Positions 43,799-53,800 are shown, counted from the stretch's first letter. The stretch is DNA of 64,000 nucleotides from Rhabdochlamydiaceae bacterium (GCA_019745395.1 JAIETG010000011.1:20142-84141), one strand, 5' to 3'. Translations and numbers: made by a program. The notes: a model not told the origin generated them from the letters alone.

Positions 43799-44917
43799 AT
43801 GAGCAATACTTTAATTTTGCAGGATAAGAAGGAAAAGATTCGTCTAAGTCCTTTACAGCAAACGTTCAATGGTCGAAAAAAGAGGGTGGAGAGCCTTCAG
43901 AAAGAGTGTCTAGAATGTACTAAGGCTCTCGATAAACATCTAGAATTCTATCAAAAAGAGCTCTATTCCAAAGAAAAAGAACTGGTAGAACTCTTTAAAA
44001 AAGAGATCAAACTTATCGCCCCTTATCTCAATGATAAAAAAAACTTCAATAAAGATAAAAAGAGTGGCTTGAAGAGAGTTATCCTAAGTTTTTTTGAAAA
44101 AATAGAAGATTTAGAAGGATTCAGCCAACTGGATGAAGAGCTATCTCAAATCTATCAAAAAAATAAGGGAAGTTCTTTACAAGAGGAACAATCCGCTGAA
44201 TTTGAAGAATTTAAAAGCCACATACAAAGTCTTTTTGCAGACCAAGGAAAAAAGATCGATCTATCTGATATTGAAATGGAAGGCTCCCAAGACGAAATTC
44301 TAGATAAACTTTTTCAGTCCTTGGAGGACCAGCAAGCTTTTGCTGGAGTAGAGGAGAAAAAACAATCTTCTGCTAAAAGCAAGAGGGATAAAGAAAAAGA
44401 GCAAAGCGCCCTAGAAAAAGAAGAACTGCAGAAAAAAGCGATCGGCACTATATATAAACAATTAGCCAAAGCGTTCCATCCAGATTTGGAGCAAGATCCT
44501 GCGCGCAAGATAGAAAAGCAAGTTCTAATGAGAAAGCTTACTGCTGCATATGAAGCAGGAGATCTGCATACGATTTTAAGTTTGGAAGTTGAGCAGCTCA
44601 ATATTTCTACATCTCAGAAAAAAGCATATAGCGACGAGCAGCTTAAAACATACAATCAGGTTTTGCAGAAACAAATTGAAATGCTTCAAGCAGAGCTTCA
44701 TAGAATTCCGTTTCAACAGCAATATAGTCCTTTACTTTCGTATGTAGAATATTCCTGGGAAAGAGGGGAACTTGGTCTGATGCAAATACAAAGAGATCTC
44801 TATAAATTATTAAAACAGCATAAGCAAACTATTGAAAAACTTCAAAGTAGCCATTCTATTCAAGCTATAAACAGCTTGATTTGGGAGCAGCAACAATTAG
44901 AAGAAGCTTTCTTGTAG
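43799..44917 (+). CDS. J-domain protein with long coiled-coil N-terminus
   Basis: The 372-residue product has a J-domain-like segment at ~210-262. YKQLAKAFHPDLEQD has the essential His-Pro-Asp at 227-229 between two helices, and AYEAGDLHTILSLE follows. The position in the middle-to-C-terminal part, not at the N-terminus, is unlike DnaJ. The rest is highly charged helix with heptad repeats, and there is no G/F region, zinc domain or signal peptide. Such proteins can recruit DnaK to specific clients; chlamydiae and other intracellular bacteria also have secreted J proteins. It is monocistronic with a weak ribosome-binding site (AGAGA). Confidence 0.75.
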   Translation: MSNTLILQDKKEKIRLSPLQQTFNGRKKRVESLQKECLECTKALDKHLEFYQKELYSKEKELVELFKKEIKLIAPYLNDKKNFNKDKKSGLKRVILSFFEKIEDLEGFSQLDEELSQIYQKNKGSSLQEEQSAEFEEFKSHIQSLFADQGKKIDLSDIEMEGSQDEILDKLFQSLEDQQAFAGVEEKKQSSAKSKRDKEKEQSALEKEELQKKAIGTIYKQLAKAFHPDLEQDPARKIEKQVLMRKLTAAYEAGDLHTILSLEVEQLNISTSQKKAYSDEQLKTYNQVLQKQIEMLQAELHRIPFQQQYSPLLSYVEYSWERGELGLMQIQRDLYKLLKQHKQTIEKLQSSHSIQAINSLIWEQQQLEEAFL

Positions 44918-44995
44918 CTAGATTATTCAAGTTTTTTATTTTTCTTTAAAAAAAGATCGGATATACATTTTTTCTAACAAGAGAGGGGAAAATTT

Positions 44996-46222
44996 ATGTT
45001 TCGATCAGCTCGTGATTATCGCACTTTTTTAACCATTCTTCTGACTTATGTCTTAGATCTTGTTGGATACTCCATTGTATTTCCGGTTTTAGCCCCATTA
45101 CTCCTCAATACAGATCTGCATTTTTTTGCTTCAGGAACCCCTGAAATGACTAAAACCATGATGTTGGGATTTCTTTTTGCTGCCTTTGGTGTCACACAAT
45201 TTATTGGAGCTCCCGTTGCAGGTGCTCTAGCAGATCATTACGGGCGCTACCGAGTTTTTTTAGCGACGATAGGCCTTGCTTTTTTTGGGTATCTTTTAAT
45301 GGCGTTAAGTATTTACTGGCAAAGCATTCCATGGCTTTTTGTAGGTCGTATGGTGACAGGTTTTTGTTCAGGAAATTTTTCTTTGGCTCAATCGGCAACG
45401 GCGGATCTTACCGATGTTAAGCATCGAGGTAAGGCCTTTGGAGTTTTGCTTGGGGTTGGGGGGCTTGGTTTTGTGGTAGGGCCTTGGATAGGAGGCGCTC
45501 TTGCAAATCCTGAGTGGCTTTTTGGGTCAGGTGCTTTTTTATTTGCAGCCATCGCTGCATTCATCAATTTTTTCATGGTATACTTCTTTTTTGTAGAAAC
45601 GTGGAAACGGAAAGAAACGCATGCGAGTCTTTTTTCAACCTTTAAAGACATGAAGATCGTTTTTCATCAGAAAAAGCTCAGAGTTTTGCTTACTGCCTAT
45701 CTGCTTTTTTCTATAGGCTGGGGATTTTTCTTGGTTTTTTCCCCAACATATCTCGTTCAGAAGTTTTCTATGGGGTCTAGTATGATAGGGGATATTTTCG
45801 CCTACCAGGCCCTTGTCTGGTTTTTTGTTTCGATGTATTTGAACAAAGAACTTATTGGGAAATTTTCTCTACATTCTCTCGTCATTGTAGGTACGTTGAT
45901 TTCCGCCATTGGAGTTGTTCTTTTTGTTTGCCCTGAAACACTTTGGCCTTATTGGATCATTATTCCATTTACTCTTGTAGGGGCAGCCCTTTCTTGGGTT
46001 AATATGGGTACTCTTTTATCTGTTGAAGCGTCTGAAGCTATGCAGGGCAGGGCGATGGGAGTCAGTGGATCTATGTGGTCTATTGGACAAATTGTAGCCC
46101 CTCTTATAGCGGGTCCTCTAGCAGGTTGGAATATCTATTCTCCTTTGCTTTTAGGTGCTTTATTTGTTTTTGTCTGTTTTATTTACTTTTTTCTATGCCA
46201 TCGCATCCAGAAAAAAGCATAG
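44996..46222 (+). CDS. Major facilitator superfamily transporter
   Basis: The 408-residue protein has 12 predicted transmembrane helices and the MFS motif A between helices 2 and 3 (GALADHYGRYRVFL). The SARDYRTFLTILLTYVLDLVGYSIVFPVLAPLLL start is typical of the tetracycline/multidrug DHA1 branch (TetA, MdtG-like). The exact substrate is unknown. AGGGGAAAATTT precedes the ATG. The last 44 bases overlap the convergent kinase-like gene. Confidence 0.9.
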   Translation: MFRSARDYRTFLTILLTYVLDLVGYSIVFPVLAPLLLNTDLHFFASGTPEMTKTMMLGFLFAAFGVTQFIGAPVAGALADHYGRYRVFLATIGLAFFGYLLMALSIYWQSIPWLFVGRMVTGFCSGNFSLAQSATADLTDVKHRGKAFGVLLGVGGLGFVVGPWIGGALANPEWLFGSGAFLFAAIAAFINFFMVYFFFVETWKRKETHASLFSTFKDMKIVFHQKKLRVLLTAYLLFSIGWGFFLVFSPTYLVQKFSMGSSMIGDIFAYQALVWFFVSMYLNKELIGKFSLHSLVIVGTLISAIGVVLFVCPETLWPYWIIIPFTLVGAALSWVNMGTLLSVEASEAMQGRAMGVSGSMWSIGQIVAPLIAGPLAGWNIYSPLLLGALFVFVCFIYFFLCHRIQKKA

Positions 46223-47285
46223 AAAAGCATCCTAGTCCTTTAGTAGTAGTTGGACATGTGTTTTTATAGATCGTAGAATGAGGGGTAGTAAAAAAAGGAA
46301 GAGCTATTCCCTCTGCGAACTTCCATACATGGGTTTCTTCGGAAATCTTATTTGCTAAATAGCTTGTCATTTCGGGGTAATTTTTTTTGAGCCAATTTTT
46401 TAATTCCCAAGTGGAGTAGTAAAGATCCTGATGATAAAACCAAGGATCTTGCATCCGCAAGTCTTTATGAAAAGATCCGACATCGATTTCTACAGCTTGG
46501 CCATCAATGAACCCAAGATTTTTAGTGGCCACATCTCTATCTGCAAATCCTTTTTTAGAGCGGGCCAAAATCATATTTAGCAGAGAATCGATGCATAGCT
46601 TTGCCTCATCATGTCTTTGGTATTTAGAAAGAGTTTTAAAATGGTTCTTAAAAAGAACAGCTCTTTTTTGCAAGAAGAAGAGGGAAGAATCTAGGTCGAC
46701 TTCATGATTGATTCCATTTCCATCGTAAATCGTTAGAGTGCGCTGAAAGTGATTCGATGGGTTGAGGTGAAGGTAAAGTAGCCCTGTTTCCTCTTTTAAA
46801 TTCTCATAAGCGAGTTTGATACTGTTGAATGAACGTTCAATACGAAATTCACGGATCCCCAGTATAGAGTTGAGTACGTGTTGGAAAGACTCTGGAAGAG
46901 TAAGCTTTGTAAGGCGATGGTGAGAGATAGTTCCAGCTGCAGAGCTATGATCTTCTAGAAATAATCCTTTTTTTAGATACGCCCAACGTATGAAGTCGAG
47001 TTTAAAAAACTTAATGACAGTTGATCCGTCATCACTTGCAAAAGCAAAGCATTCGCTACCAGATCCTATGAGGTGGTAGGATTGGGATAAGAGTTTATCG
47101 ATTGCAGATTCTTCATTTAAGGTGAGCGGGGGTATTTGCCAGCGATCTTGAAAGGAAAGATCGTTTGCTTGAATATCCTTTAGGTAAAAGCCATGTGTCT
47201 GGAATTTGATTAACTGTTGTATTCCTACTAATAGACCTACACCTAGAAAGGATTTTAGAAAAAAAAGCGAAATTCTCTTCATCAT
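46179..47285 (-). CDS. Membrane-anchored protein kinase-fold protein
   Basis: The 368-residue product has an N-terminal hydrophobic segment (ISLFFLKSFLGVGLLVG) that may be a signal anchor. A kinase-like domain follows. The glycine-rich loop is IGSGSECFAFA (73-83) with VIKFFK (Lys92). The catalytic loop F-A-D-R-D-V-A-T-K-N has Asp251 and Asn256 at the correct spacing. The metal site is D268-V-G, a variant DFG. These look sufficient for ATP binding, but the substrate is unknown, and the divergence is closer to small-molecule or RIO-like kinases than to Hanks kinases. It sits four bases after an esterase gene on the same strand. I do not know a named family. Confidence 0.6.
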   Translation of the reverse strand: MMKRISLFFLKSFLGVGLLVGIQQLIKFQTHGFYLKDIQANDLSFQDRWQIPPLTLNEESAIDKLLSQSYHLIGSGSECFAFASDDGSTVIKFFKLDFIRWAYLKKGLFLEDHSSAAGTISHHRLTKLTLPESFQHVLNSILGIREFRIERSFNSIKLAYENLKEETGLLYLHLNPSNHFQRTLTIYDGNGINHEVDLDSSLFFLQKRAVLFKNHFKTLSKYQRHDEAKLCIDSLLNMILARSKKGFADRDVATKNLGFIDGQAVEIDVGSFHKDLRMQDPWFYHQDLYYSTWELKNWLKKNYPEMTSYLANKISEETHVWKFAEGIALPFFTTPHSTIYKNTCPTTTKGLGCFSMLFSGCDGIEKSK

Positions 47286-47289
47286 TCAA

Positions 47290-48750
47290 TTAGCCAGATG
47301 TTTTTTGAACCGTTCTTTCTAAAATCCACCCAGAGATCAGCTCTAAGACAGAAGGGCTGATCGTTTCTTCAATTTCTCCATATTCTCTTACATGTCCCGT
47401 TTGGCAGGTTTGCAGTAAGTGGTTGAGCTTGGGAAGTTCTAGGGTGGTATAGTCTGTATTTCCCGCCTCTTTTAAAGCCTTAGAAATGATGGGAAGATTT
47501 TGCTTGGAAGACACTTGTAAATCGAGTTCCCCATTGATGGCGAGCACTGGAACTTGGACTTGCTTTAATGCGGTAGATGGGTCAAAGTTCAGGAAGTAGC
47601 AAAACCATGGAGTAAACAGCTTGGGAGCTCCGTTAAGAAGAGCTATAATAGATTGTTTTTGGTTTTCTTGTGGTAACTCTAGATAGTTTTTCGTGATTTC
47701 TTGTAGTTGTCTATTGGTAGTTTCCAAGTCTGATCCCTTTTTCAAGATCGCAAAGATTTGCCTTTGAAAAGTGTTTAGCTCATCTATCGTCTCCTTGGAT
47801 TCTCCACTTGCTTGCAAGAGCAAAGCATTTTGCTCGTATAAAATCTCATCGCCAGTAGCTGCAGGCCCTCCTGCTAATACGAGGAAAGCTATATCTTGGG
47901 ATTTTGCCGCAACCATAGGGGCAATGATGCCTCCTTCGCTGTGTCCAATCAGCCCTATCTGCTCAGGGTTGATTTTTGGAAGGGATTTTAGATAGGCAAT
48001 CCCAGTCTGCACATCTTCTGCAAAATCTTGACTTGTTGCTGTATCGTAATGGCCGGTTGATTTTCCACATCCGCGTTTATCGACTCTAAGGACTGCAATT
48101 CCTTGCCGAGTTAGGTAATCTGCGAGTACTAAAAAGGGCTTATGGCCAAAGACGGTTTCATCTCGATCATGGGGACCTGATCCTGCAATCAATAAAACAG
48201 CAGGGAATGTGCCATTAGAAGAGGGGATGGTTAGCGTTCCCGATAAAGTAATGCCAGGTTCTGTATTCTCATAAGATACAAGTTCTTCTTTGTAGGGATA
48301 AGGGGCTACCGGTTCTTGCGGACGGTTAGTCTGCCCTATTGCTTTTAATCCTTTTTCAAGTGATAGGGAAAACTCTTGTCCATTTTGGATTACTTTTCCG
48401 GAAATTTCTTTTTCATCCTTACTAAGTATTCCTTCAAATGTAACAGAAGTTTTTGTCATCTCAAATTGAAGCTGATTGTCATTAAATGTGATGATATCAA
48501 TAGGAATACCAAGAGCTTTTACAGATAGGTTGTCGAGTGTAGCACTAAGCTTTCCTTCTGCATTTTTTTGAATGTGAAGGACTGTATGCATTTTCATCAG
48601 ACCCACATCAAGGATGCCTGACCAATCACCTAAGATCGGGCTGTAATTTATGGAGGCCTCTTTGTGTTTTTTATTGTGCATGAACAAAGCCGTACCAATG
48701 TTGGTCAACATCATGATGCCTAAAATTATCCTAATACGTTTTTTATTCAT
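47290..48750 (-). CDS. Alpha/beta hydrolase (EstX/COG1073-type esterase) with N-terminal accessory domain
   Basis: The 486-residue protein has one N-terminal membrane helix or uncleaved signal, then a ~100-residue beta-rich domain (LGDWSGILDVGLMKMHTVLHI). Such a domain is often found in exported esterases of this group. The hydrolase domain has the oxyanion region VLLIAGSGPHDRDE, the DKRGCGKSTG turn, the nucleophile elbow IGLIGHSEGG, and the acid/His pair in VPVLAINGELDLQV and LPKLNHLLQ. It likely acts in the periplasm on short-chain esters or peptides. AGGATGG precedes the ATG. The kinase-like gene follows in the same direction. Confidence 0.85.
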   Translation of the reverse strand: MNKKRIRIILGIMMLTNIGTALFMHNKKHKEASINYSPILGDWSGILDVGLMKMHTVLHIQKNAEGKLSATLDNLSVKALGIPIDIITFNDNQLQFEMTKTSVTFEGILSKDEKEISGKVIQNGQEFSLSLEKGLKAIGQTNRPQEPVAPYPYKEELVSYENTEPGITLSGTLTIPSSNGTFPAVLLIAGSGPHDRDETVFGHKPFLVLADYLTRQGIAVLRVDKRGCGKSTGHYDTATSQDFAEDVQTGIAYLKSLPKINPEQIGLIGHSEGGIIAPMVAAKSQDIAFLVLAGGPAATGDEILYEQNALLLQASGESKETIDELNTFQRQIFAILKKGSDLETTNRQLQEITKNYLELPQENQKQSIIALLNGAPKLFTPWFCYFLNFDPSTALKQVQVPVLAINGELDLQVSSKQNLPIISKALKEAGNTDYTTLELPKLNHLLQTCQTGHVREYGEIEETISPSVLELISGWILERTVQKTSG

Positions 48751-48934
48751 ACCATCCTAATAGAGATTTTAGCTCGAAAGGATAGCATAAGAATTAACTC
48801 GTGTCTATGTTGAATAGAGCCTAACTTTTAAGAAGTTTTATGTGTTTTGAAGTTTTTTTTGAATGAAAAGATAGATGCAGATCCCAGCTCTATTGCATCG
48901 AACTGAGATCTACATTTACATTGAAAGAAAATTT

Positions 48935-49600
48935 TTATTTTGTTTTTTTCGCTTCTTCCTTTTTCATGTAAGAATATAATTTAACAGAAGCTATGCCAAT
49001 GACAGCCATCGCCAAAATGACAAGAGCTGGAGCAACATAAGATGATGAAGACTCTTCAGTTTTTTCTCAGCCCAGATTGCTTTTTTTAACAATAGGTGTG
49101 GGTCTTTTTAGCAAAGACTGAGCTCAGGAAATAAAATCATTAATGCTTGCGCTAGAGACTTGAAAATCAGCAGGATGGTAATCACACCCGCGATCATCAG
49201 GTGGGCATGAATAATTCTTTTGTTTGGGAAAATCTATCCTTTCAACGACTTTTGCCCCAGCGGCTAAATTTTCAATACTTTGAGCTAGTTTCGCGTCAAA
49301 TGGGCTTATTTGATTAAAATAGCGAGATCTGGTGCTACCCGGGGCTAGTACATAAGTAGTATGGAGTCCAAGGCAATCTAGCTTTACAGCTTTTATGGCA
49401 GAGTTTGTTTCATCTCTTAGAATGGATTTTCATCGTTTGTATTAGCGTCATTGCAGTCTTTGCTATCTATGCCAAGGCATTTTGGGTCGCCCCATCTATA
49501 AGAAGTAGAATCCATTTCGCACATTTCTTGGATCTGAGAAAGGCAATCTTGGTATCTTGTGTATTCAGTTAAATTATTTCTTTGAACACTCGTGTTATAT
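48935..49600 (-). pseudogene. Decayed C-terminal half of the 49601 exported protein
   Basis: On the minus strand, reading continues past the 49601 gene if one A is removed from a 7-A run (49606-49612). That gives YRWGDPKCLGIDSKDCND-like coding text until TAA 49417-49419. A further one-base shift continues through CLGLHTTYVLAPG to two in-frame TGA codons (49124-49126 and 49067-49069). The frame then ends with an SSSSYVAPALVILAMAVIGIASVKLYSY transmembrane helix, a basic tail and TAA at 48935. Two indels and two nonsense codons show that the once ~490-residue, C-terminally anchored protein is broken. Confidence 0.8.
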
Positions 49601-50416
49601 TCATGTTTTTTTGCTATTTGTAGTGTTTACATAGATGGAAACAGCTTGAATACGCTTTTCAATAGCTGGGTGGTTTACTTGCCCAAACCAGAGTCCAAAA
49701 TTTCCTATGTCTTTTGGATCGTTTGCCTGTGTCATTTTAATGGCAAAAACAAAGGTGTTATTTAACTGATCTTGAAAAAAATACGTGGCTCCAATGAGCT
49801 GCTCGGGAATATTTTCCCTGTTTAGGGGAACATCGAAAAGATGGTTTGGATAGTTTATTAGTTCTTGCTTGTAAATTTTTTGCTGCTCTTGCGTGCGTTT
49901 AGCAAATCCATCTTTAGGATAAACGATATATAAATCTCCTCCTTTGGTGAGATATTCTCGCATAATCACAGTTCTTGCTTTCACAGATGCTAAACGAGCG
50001 GGGTCTTTTGCTAGGGAAGCATCTACAAGCTTTGGGGAAATTTCCCCTAAAGTGCAAAGGGGAGTTGCCGGCATAGGTGTGTGGATAAATCCAGTAAGGG
50101 CTTTAATATCCTTTTGTAAAAGGGATGCTAAGACCTGTTCAACGATTCCTTGAAGAGCTACAAAATAAGGCCTTACTTCTTGGTCTGTACTACTTACTTC
50201 TAATGCGCCATCTTGAACCAAAGTATCCCAAACTGTACAGAGCTTCTCTTGTAAATCAGAATACTGCTTTGCCTGTTGTATTGTTTCGGACACTTGGGAA
50301 TGTATGGTTTTGAGTAAGTGCGTTTCTAAGAGTTCTTCTTGATGGCTAGGGGCTTTTACAGATGCATGGCAGAGCGTTGCTGTTAATAAAAGCAGAAGTA
50401 GACCTGTTTTTCTCAT
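49601..50416 (-). CDS. Exported protein of unknown function, truncated relative to ancestral gene
   Basis: The 271-residue frame starts with a signal peptide (RKTGLLLLLLTATLCHA) and encodes a mixed helix/strand domain with no family I recognise. It contains YFVALQGIVEQVL and DLYIVYPKDGFAK. The frame ends soon after AVSIYVNTTNSKK because a 7-A run (49606-49612) is out of phase with the downstream coding sequence, so this is probably the N-terminal part of a longer anchored protein. A C-terminally truncated secreted form may still be made. It lies 17 bases after acs on the same strand, with an AGGGC ribosome-binding site. Confidence 0.6.
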   Translation of the reverse strand: MRKTGLLLLLLTATLCHASVKAPSHQEELLETHLLKTIHSQVSETIQQAKQYSDLQEKLCTVWDTLVQDGALEVSSTDQEVRPYFVALQGIVEQVLASLLQKDIKALTGFIHTPMPATPLCTLGEISPKLVDASLAKDPARLASVKARTVIMREYLTKGGDLYIVYPKDGFAKRTQEQQKIYKQELINYPNHLFDVPLNRENIPEQLIGATYFFQDQLNNTFVFAIKMTQANDPKDIGNFGLWFGQVNHPAIEKRIQAVSIYVNTTNSKKT

Positions 50417-50433
50417 TTTAATAGCCCTTGTTT

Positions 50434-52320
50434 TTAGTCTTCTAAGTATTTTTCTTTTAACGTATTTAACACAGTAGGATCTGCCAGTGTGCTGACATCT
50501 CCAATAACTCTGCCTTCGGCTATGTCTCGAAGTAGGCGTCTCATAATTTTTCCGCTTCGGGTTTTTGGCAGATCGTGGATAAAGAGGATCCTTTCAGGTC
50601 TTGCTATCGCTCCGATTTTTTTGGCAACAAAGTGCTTTAATTCGTTTTCCAGATCCGTAGTTAGAGGAGCTCCTTCTTTCAGGGAGACAAAGCATACAAT
50701 TCCTTGTCCTTTTATAGAATGAGAAATCCCAATGACGGCAGCTTCAGCAACGTATTTGTGATCGATAAGAGCGCTTTCGATTTCCATAGTCCCTAAGCGA
50801 TGACCTGAAACGTTAATGACGTCATCAACGCGACCAGTCAGCCAAACGTATCCATCTTCATCGATTTTAGCGCCATCTCCGGTAAAATAGAGGCCGTTTT
50901 TCCAGTAGGTCTCTTTAAATCGTATAGGGTCGTTGTGGATGCCTCGTAACATAGAGGGCCAAGGATGTGTGATGTAAAGATTTCCTTGAGAGGTTGGATC
51001 CCCTTGTTCATTTAATATGGCGATATCAATTCCAGGTAGAGGTTTTGTTGCGCTAGCTGGTTTTAACGGTGTAAATCCTGGAATCGGTGCGATCATGATG
51101 CTTCCCGTTTCCGTTTGCCACCAAGTGTCTACAATGGGGCATCGCTTTTGTCCAATATGCGTATGATACCACATCCAAGCCTCCGGATTGATTGGCTCTC
51201 CAACAGAACCTAAAAGACGTAGAGAGGAAAGATCGCAACCTTTGATCCACTCTTCACCCCATTTCATGAAGGTGCGAATTGCTGTGGGGGCTGTATAGAG
51301 GATGGTGACTCCGTACTTTTCGATAAGCTTCCAAAAACGGTTTCTTTCAGGGAAATCAGGAGATCCTTCGTAGAGAATTTGCGTCATTCCATTGGAAAGA
51401 GGTCCATACACTACGTAACTGTGTCCTGTAACCCATCCAATGTCTGCTGTGCACCAGTAAATATCTGTGGGTTTAATGTCAAAAACCCAGCGAGTTGTAA
51501 GAGTTGTTCCTACCATATATCCACCGGTTGTGTGAACGATCCCTTTGGGTTTTCCTGTAGATCCTGAGGTGTATAAGATATAAAGCTCATCTTCAGAATC
51601 CATCTCTTCAGGAGGGCATTGGGCGGAGGCGTTTTTCATGAGATCGTGATACCATAGGTCTCTTCCGGGAGTCATGGAAATAGGCTCTGCCGTGCGCTTT
51701 AGCACAACCACCGTTTGTATGGGGGATGCATCTTGAATGGCAAGATCTGCCGTTGCTTTTAAAGGAGTGACACTTCCCCTTCGATAGCCACCATCTGCTG
51801 TGATTAGAAGTTTTGCTCGAGAATCGACAATGCGGTCTTTTAAAGAGTCGGAAGAAAACCCTGCAAAAACTACGGTATGCACAGCTCCAATGCGCGCGCA
51901 GCTAAGCATAGCAATGACAGCCTCAGGGACCATAGGAAGATAGATGGCAATTTTATCTCCTTTTTGAATCCCTAAACTTTTTAGTACATTACTGAATTTA
52001 TTGACCTCTTTGTAGAGGTCTTCATAAGTTAACGCTCTTTCTTCCCCATTTTCTCCTTCCCAAAGAAGTGCTATTTTTTGGCTTGTTGCCGTGTTCATAT
52101 GGCGGTCTAAGCAATTGTAGCAGGCGTTGAGCTTCCCTCCTAAGAACCATTTTACAAGGGGAGGATCCCACTCTAATACGCTATTCCAGGGAGCAAACCA
52201 CTCTAAACAAGAGGCTTGTTTTGCCCAAAAGGCTTCCTTGCTTTGACTTGCCTCTTCAAAAATAGGGGAAATTTCATGGACAATAGGTGGGGCATTTGGG
52301 GGTAAACAAGTGGGGAACAT
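50434..52320 (-). CDS. acs: Acetyl-CoA synthetase
   Basis: The enzyme activates acetate via acetyl-AMP to acetyl-CoA. At 628 residues it has the usual length. Core adenylate-forming motifs are [20 protein letters not shown] (A3), [20 protein letters not shown] (A7-A8 region) and the regulatory/catalytic lysine in [13 protein letters not shown] (Lys591), the usual acetylation target. AAGGAG lies six bases upstream of the ATG. The exported-protein gene follows 17 bases later, so they may be co-transcribed. Confidence 0.97.
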   Translation of the reverse strand: MFPTCLPPNAPPIVHEISPIFEEASQSKEAFWAKQASCLEWFAPWNSVLEWDPPLVKWFLGGKLNACYNCLDRHMNTATSQKIALLWEGENGEERALTYEDLYKEVNKFSNVLKSLGIQKGDKIAIYLPMVPEAVIAMLSCARIGAVHTVVFAGFSSDSLKDRIVDSRAKLLITADGGYRRGSVTPLKATADLAIQDASPIQTVVVLKRTAEPISMTPGRDLWYHDLMKNASAQCPPEEMDSEDELYILYTSGSTGKPKGIVHTTGGYMVGTTLTTRWVFDIKPTDIYWCTADIGWVTGHSYVVYGPLSNGMTQILYEGSPDFPERNRFWKLIEKYGVTILYTAPTAIRTFMKWGEEWIKGCDLSSLRLLGSVGEPINPEAWMWYHTHIGQKRCPIVDTWWQTETGSIMIAPIPGFTPLKPASATKPLPGIDIAILNEQGDPTSQGNLYITHPWPSMLRGIHNDPIRFKETYWKNGLYFTGDGAKIDEDGYVWLTGRVDDVINVSGHRLGTMEIESALIDHKYVAEAAVIGISHSIKGQGIVCFVSLKEGAPLTTDLENELKHFVAKKIGAIARPERILFIHDLPKTRSGKIMRRLLRDIAEGRVIGDVSTLADPTVLNTLKEKYLED

Positions 52321-52414
52321 GATCGCTCCTTAAGTAAGATTTTCTGTATAATCTACGCTTAAGAGAGATTTTTGGGATTAAAAATTTAGCCGTCATGTAT
52401 TGCTTTTATGAAAA

Positions 52415-53003
52415 TTAGAATCCTAAACGGACCTGTCCTCCGTAATTGTGGTCGCTGTAATGGTTCCCAAATTCTCCGTTGTAATAAAGATCAAGCCCTA
52501 GACGGTCTTGCCAGAGCATTCCTGTCAATAATACCCCAGGGGAAACTAAGCTTCTGTCTGGAAAATAACCAGTGACTATAAACTGATCGTCAGTATTTAC
52601 AAATTCTGCAGTGTATCTCGATCCTTTTACCCGCACCTCTCGAACCCAGCTGATTTTGGGAAATCGAGTCCAGTTACTACTTTCCACACAAAAGCAGGCT
52701 GCAAATTGAACTCCTAGCGCATTGCGAAGCATAATAGCGTTGTTGCTATGTACTTTAAGGTTCAAAGCCTCCCGCGCCAGTTTCTGTGAAACTATTTTCC
52801 GTCTGAGAGATGTAGTCAAAAGAATCGAAAGGTCTTACTGTAATGGCATGGAAGTTTAAGTTGATCCCAGTATCTAAGTGAGAGAGGATTTGCGCTCCTC
52901 CATGAGAGTTTTGGGCCGTTGTATTCATGCCAGGATATACGATGTTTCTATGAGAGTGGAAATGACTTCAGCCTCCAATAACTGCGGCATTTGCATAGAA
53001 CAT
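52415..53003 (-). pseudogene. Autotransporter beta-barrel fragment, 5'-truncated and disrupted
   Basis: The last 134 codons (52819-52415) encode a typical autotransporter barrel end: LRNALGVQFAA, ISWVREVRVKG, then LDLYYNGEFGNHYSDHNYGGQVRLGF, with the C-terminal Phe. Upstream, in another frame, reads RNIVYPGMNTTAQ, HLDTGINLNFHAITVRPF and TENSFTETGAGGF. This joins the downstream part through a one- or two-base shift near 52780. A TGA follows FYANAAVIGG at about 52961. Nothing of the passenger or the front of the barrel remains before ~53003. It is a remnant of a Pmp-like or other autotransporter gene. Confidence 0.85.
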
Positions 53004-53091
53004 TTTATTTTATGTTGTTTTTAGTTTTAATTTTAATCTGTTTGTTTGTTGTTTTTTTTAATATTTGATGGTAGGATTTTTTATCAAATTA

Positions 53092-53628
53092 TTAAAGTAG
53101 TGTCTCTATGTCAAAATCTTCAAATTTTAATAGGGGAGATGTTCCGTAAAAATGGCATAGGGCATTACGAAAAGTTGTAGCTCGCTCTGAGAGGCCCTGA
53201 TCACAGTACGCTTTGACTTGTTGATGAACGGCTAGCTGAAAGGCATAGGTATCCGCTTCTGTTCCATTCAGGTTGTCAATACTGGTTCGAAAACGGTATC
53301 CAGAAGCCATAGAGAGTATCCATTCCATAGCTTGGGGTTTTATTTCCACGCTTTGGAAAAGAGTTTGCTCTGAGCTTGAACGTCCATCAGGAACGTACCA
53401 ATACCCAAAATCTACTTGTGTTCTACGCTTTTCCCCAGCAATGAGCCAATGAGAACATTCATGCAAGGCGCTAGCAAAAAAGCCGTGTGCGAAGAAAAGA
53501 GAATGATGGGGTCTGGTGTCGTCCGCGGGAAGATACAAAGGTTCGTCTGTGCCTTTGATTAGTAGCGTATTATATTTTTCGAAGAAACAATCATTGAAGA
53601 TAGTTATCAAATCTTGGTATTGATGCAC
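53092..53628 (-). CDS. epmC: Elongation factor P hydroxylase EpmC (YfcM)
   Basis: EpmC hydroxylates the lysyl-lysine of EF-P after EpmA and EpmB action. The 178-residue product follows E. coli YfcM along its length: LIKGTDEPLYLPADD, the metal-binding FAHGFFASALHECSHW, VDFGYWYVPDGRS and VEIKPQAMEW. The start is GTG 53628 with GAGGG four bases upstream. The gene is free-standing. Its presence predicts that EF-P modification by beta-lysylation or an equivalent exists in this organism, though epmA and epmB are not in the window. Confidence 0.95.
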   Translation of the reverse strand: MHQYQDLITIFNDCFFEKYNTLLIKGTDEPLYLPADDTRPHHSLFFAHGFFASALHECSHWLIAGEKRRTQVDFGYWYVPDGRSSSEQTLFQSVEIKPQAMEWILSMASGYRFRTSIDNLNGTEADTYAFQLAVHQQVKAYCDQGLSERATTFRNALCHFYGTSPLLKFEDFDIETLL

Positions 53629-53800
53629 TTAACCCTCATACTTAATGCAAAATAACTTTGAATGTCAGAGAGTTAAGCAGAATACGTTGTTCCTTTCAAG
53701 AGTTATATGCTTTCTCTGCAAAGATGATCATTTTTCGGATAGATATTATTTAAGTAATTAACGTAGATGCGAAGGTTGTAATAAGTGTAACTGTTTTGTT

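Noticed and set aside
46075..46269. Forward frame over the MFS/kinase-like gene ends
   Set aside because: It overlaps two supported genes and has no independent evidence.
53011..53091. T-rich tract after the epmC gene as a terminator
   Set aside because: I could not find a stable stem next to it; T-rich DNA is common in this genome.
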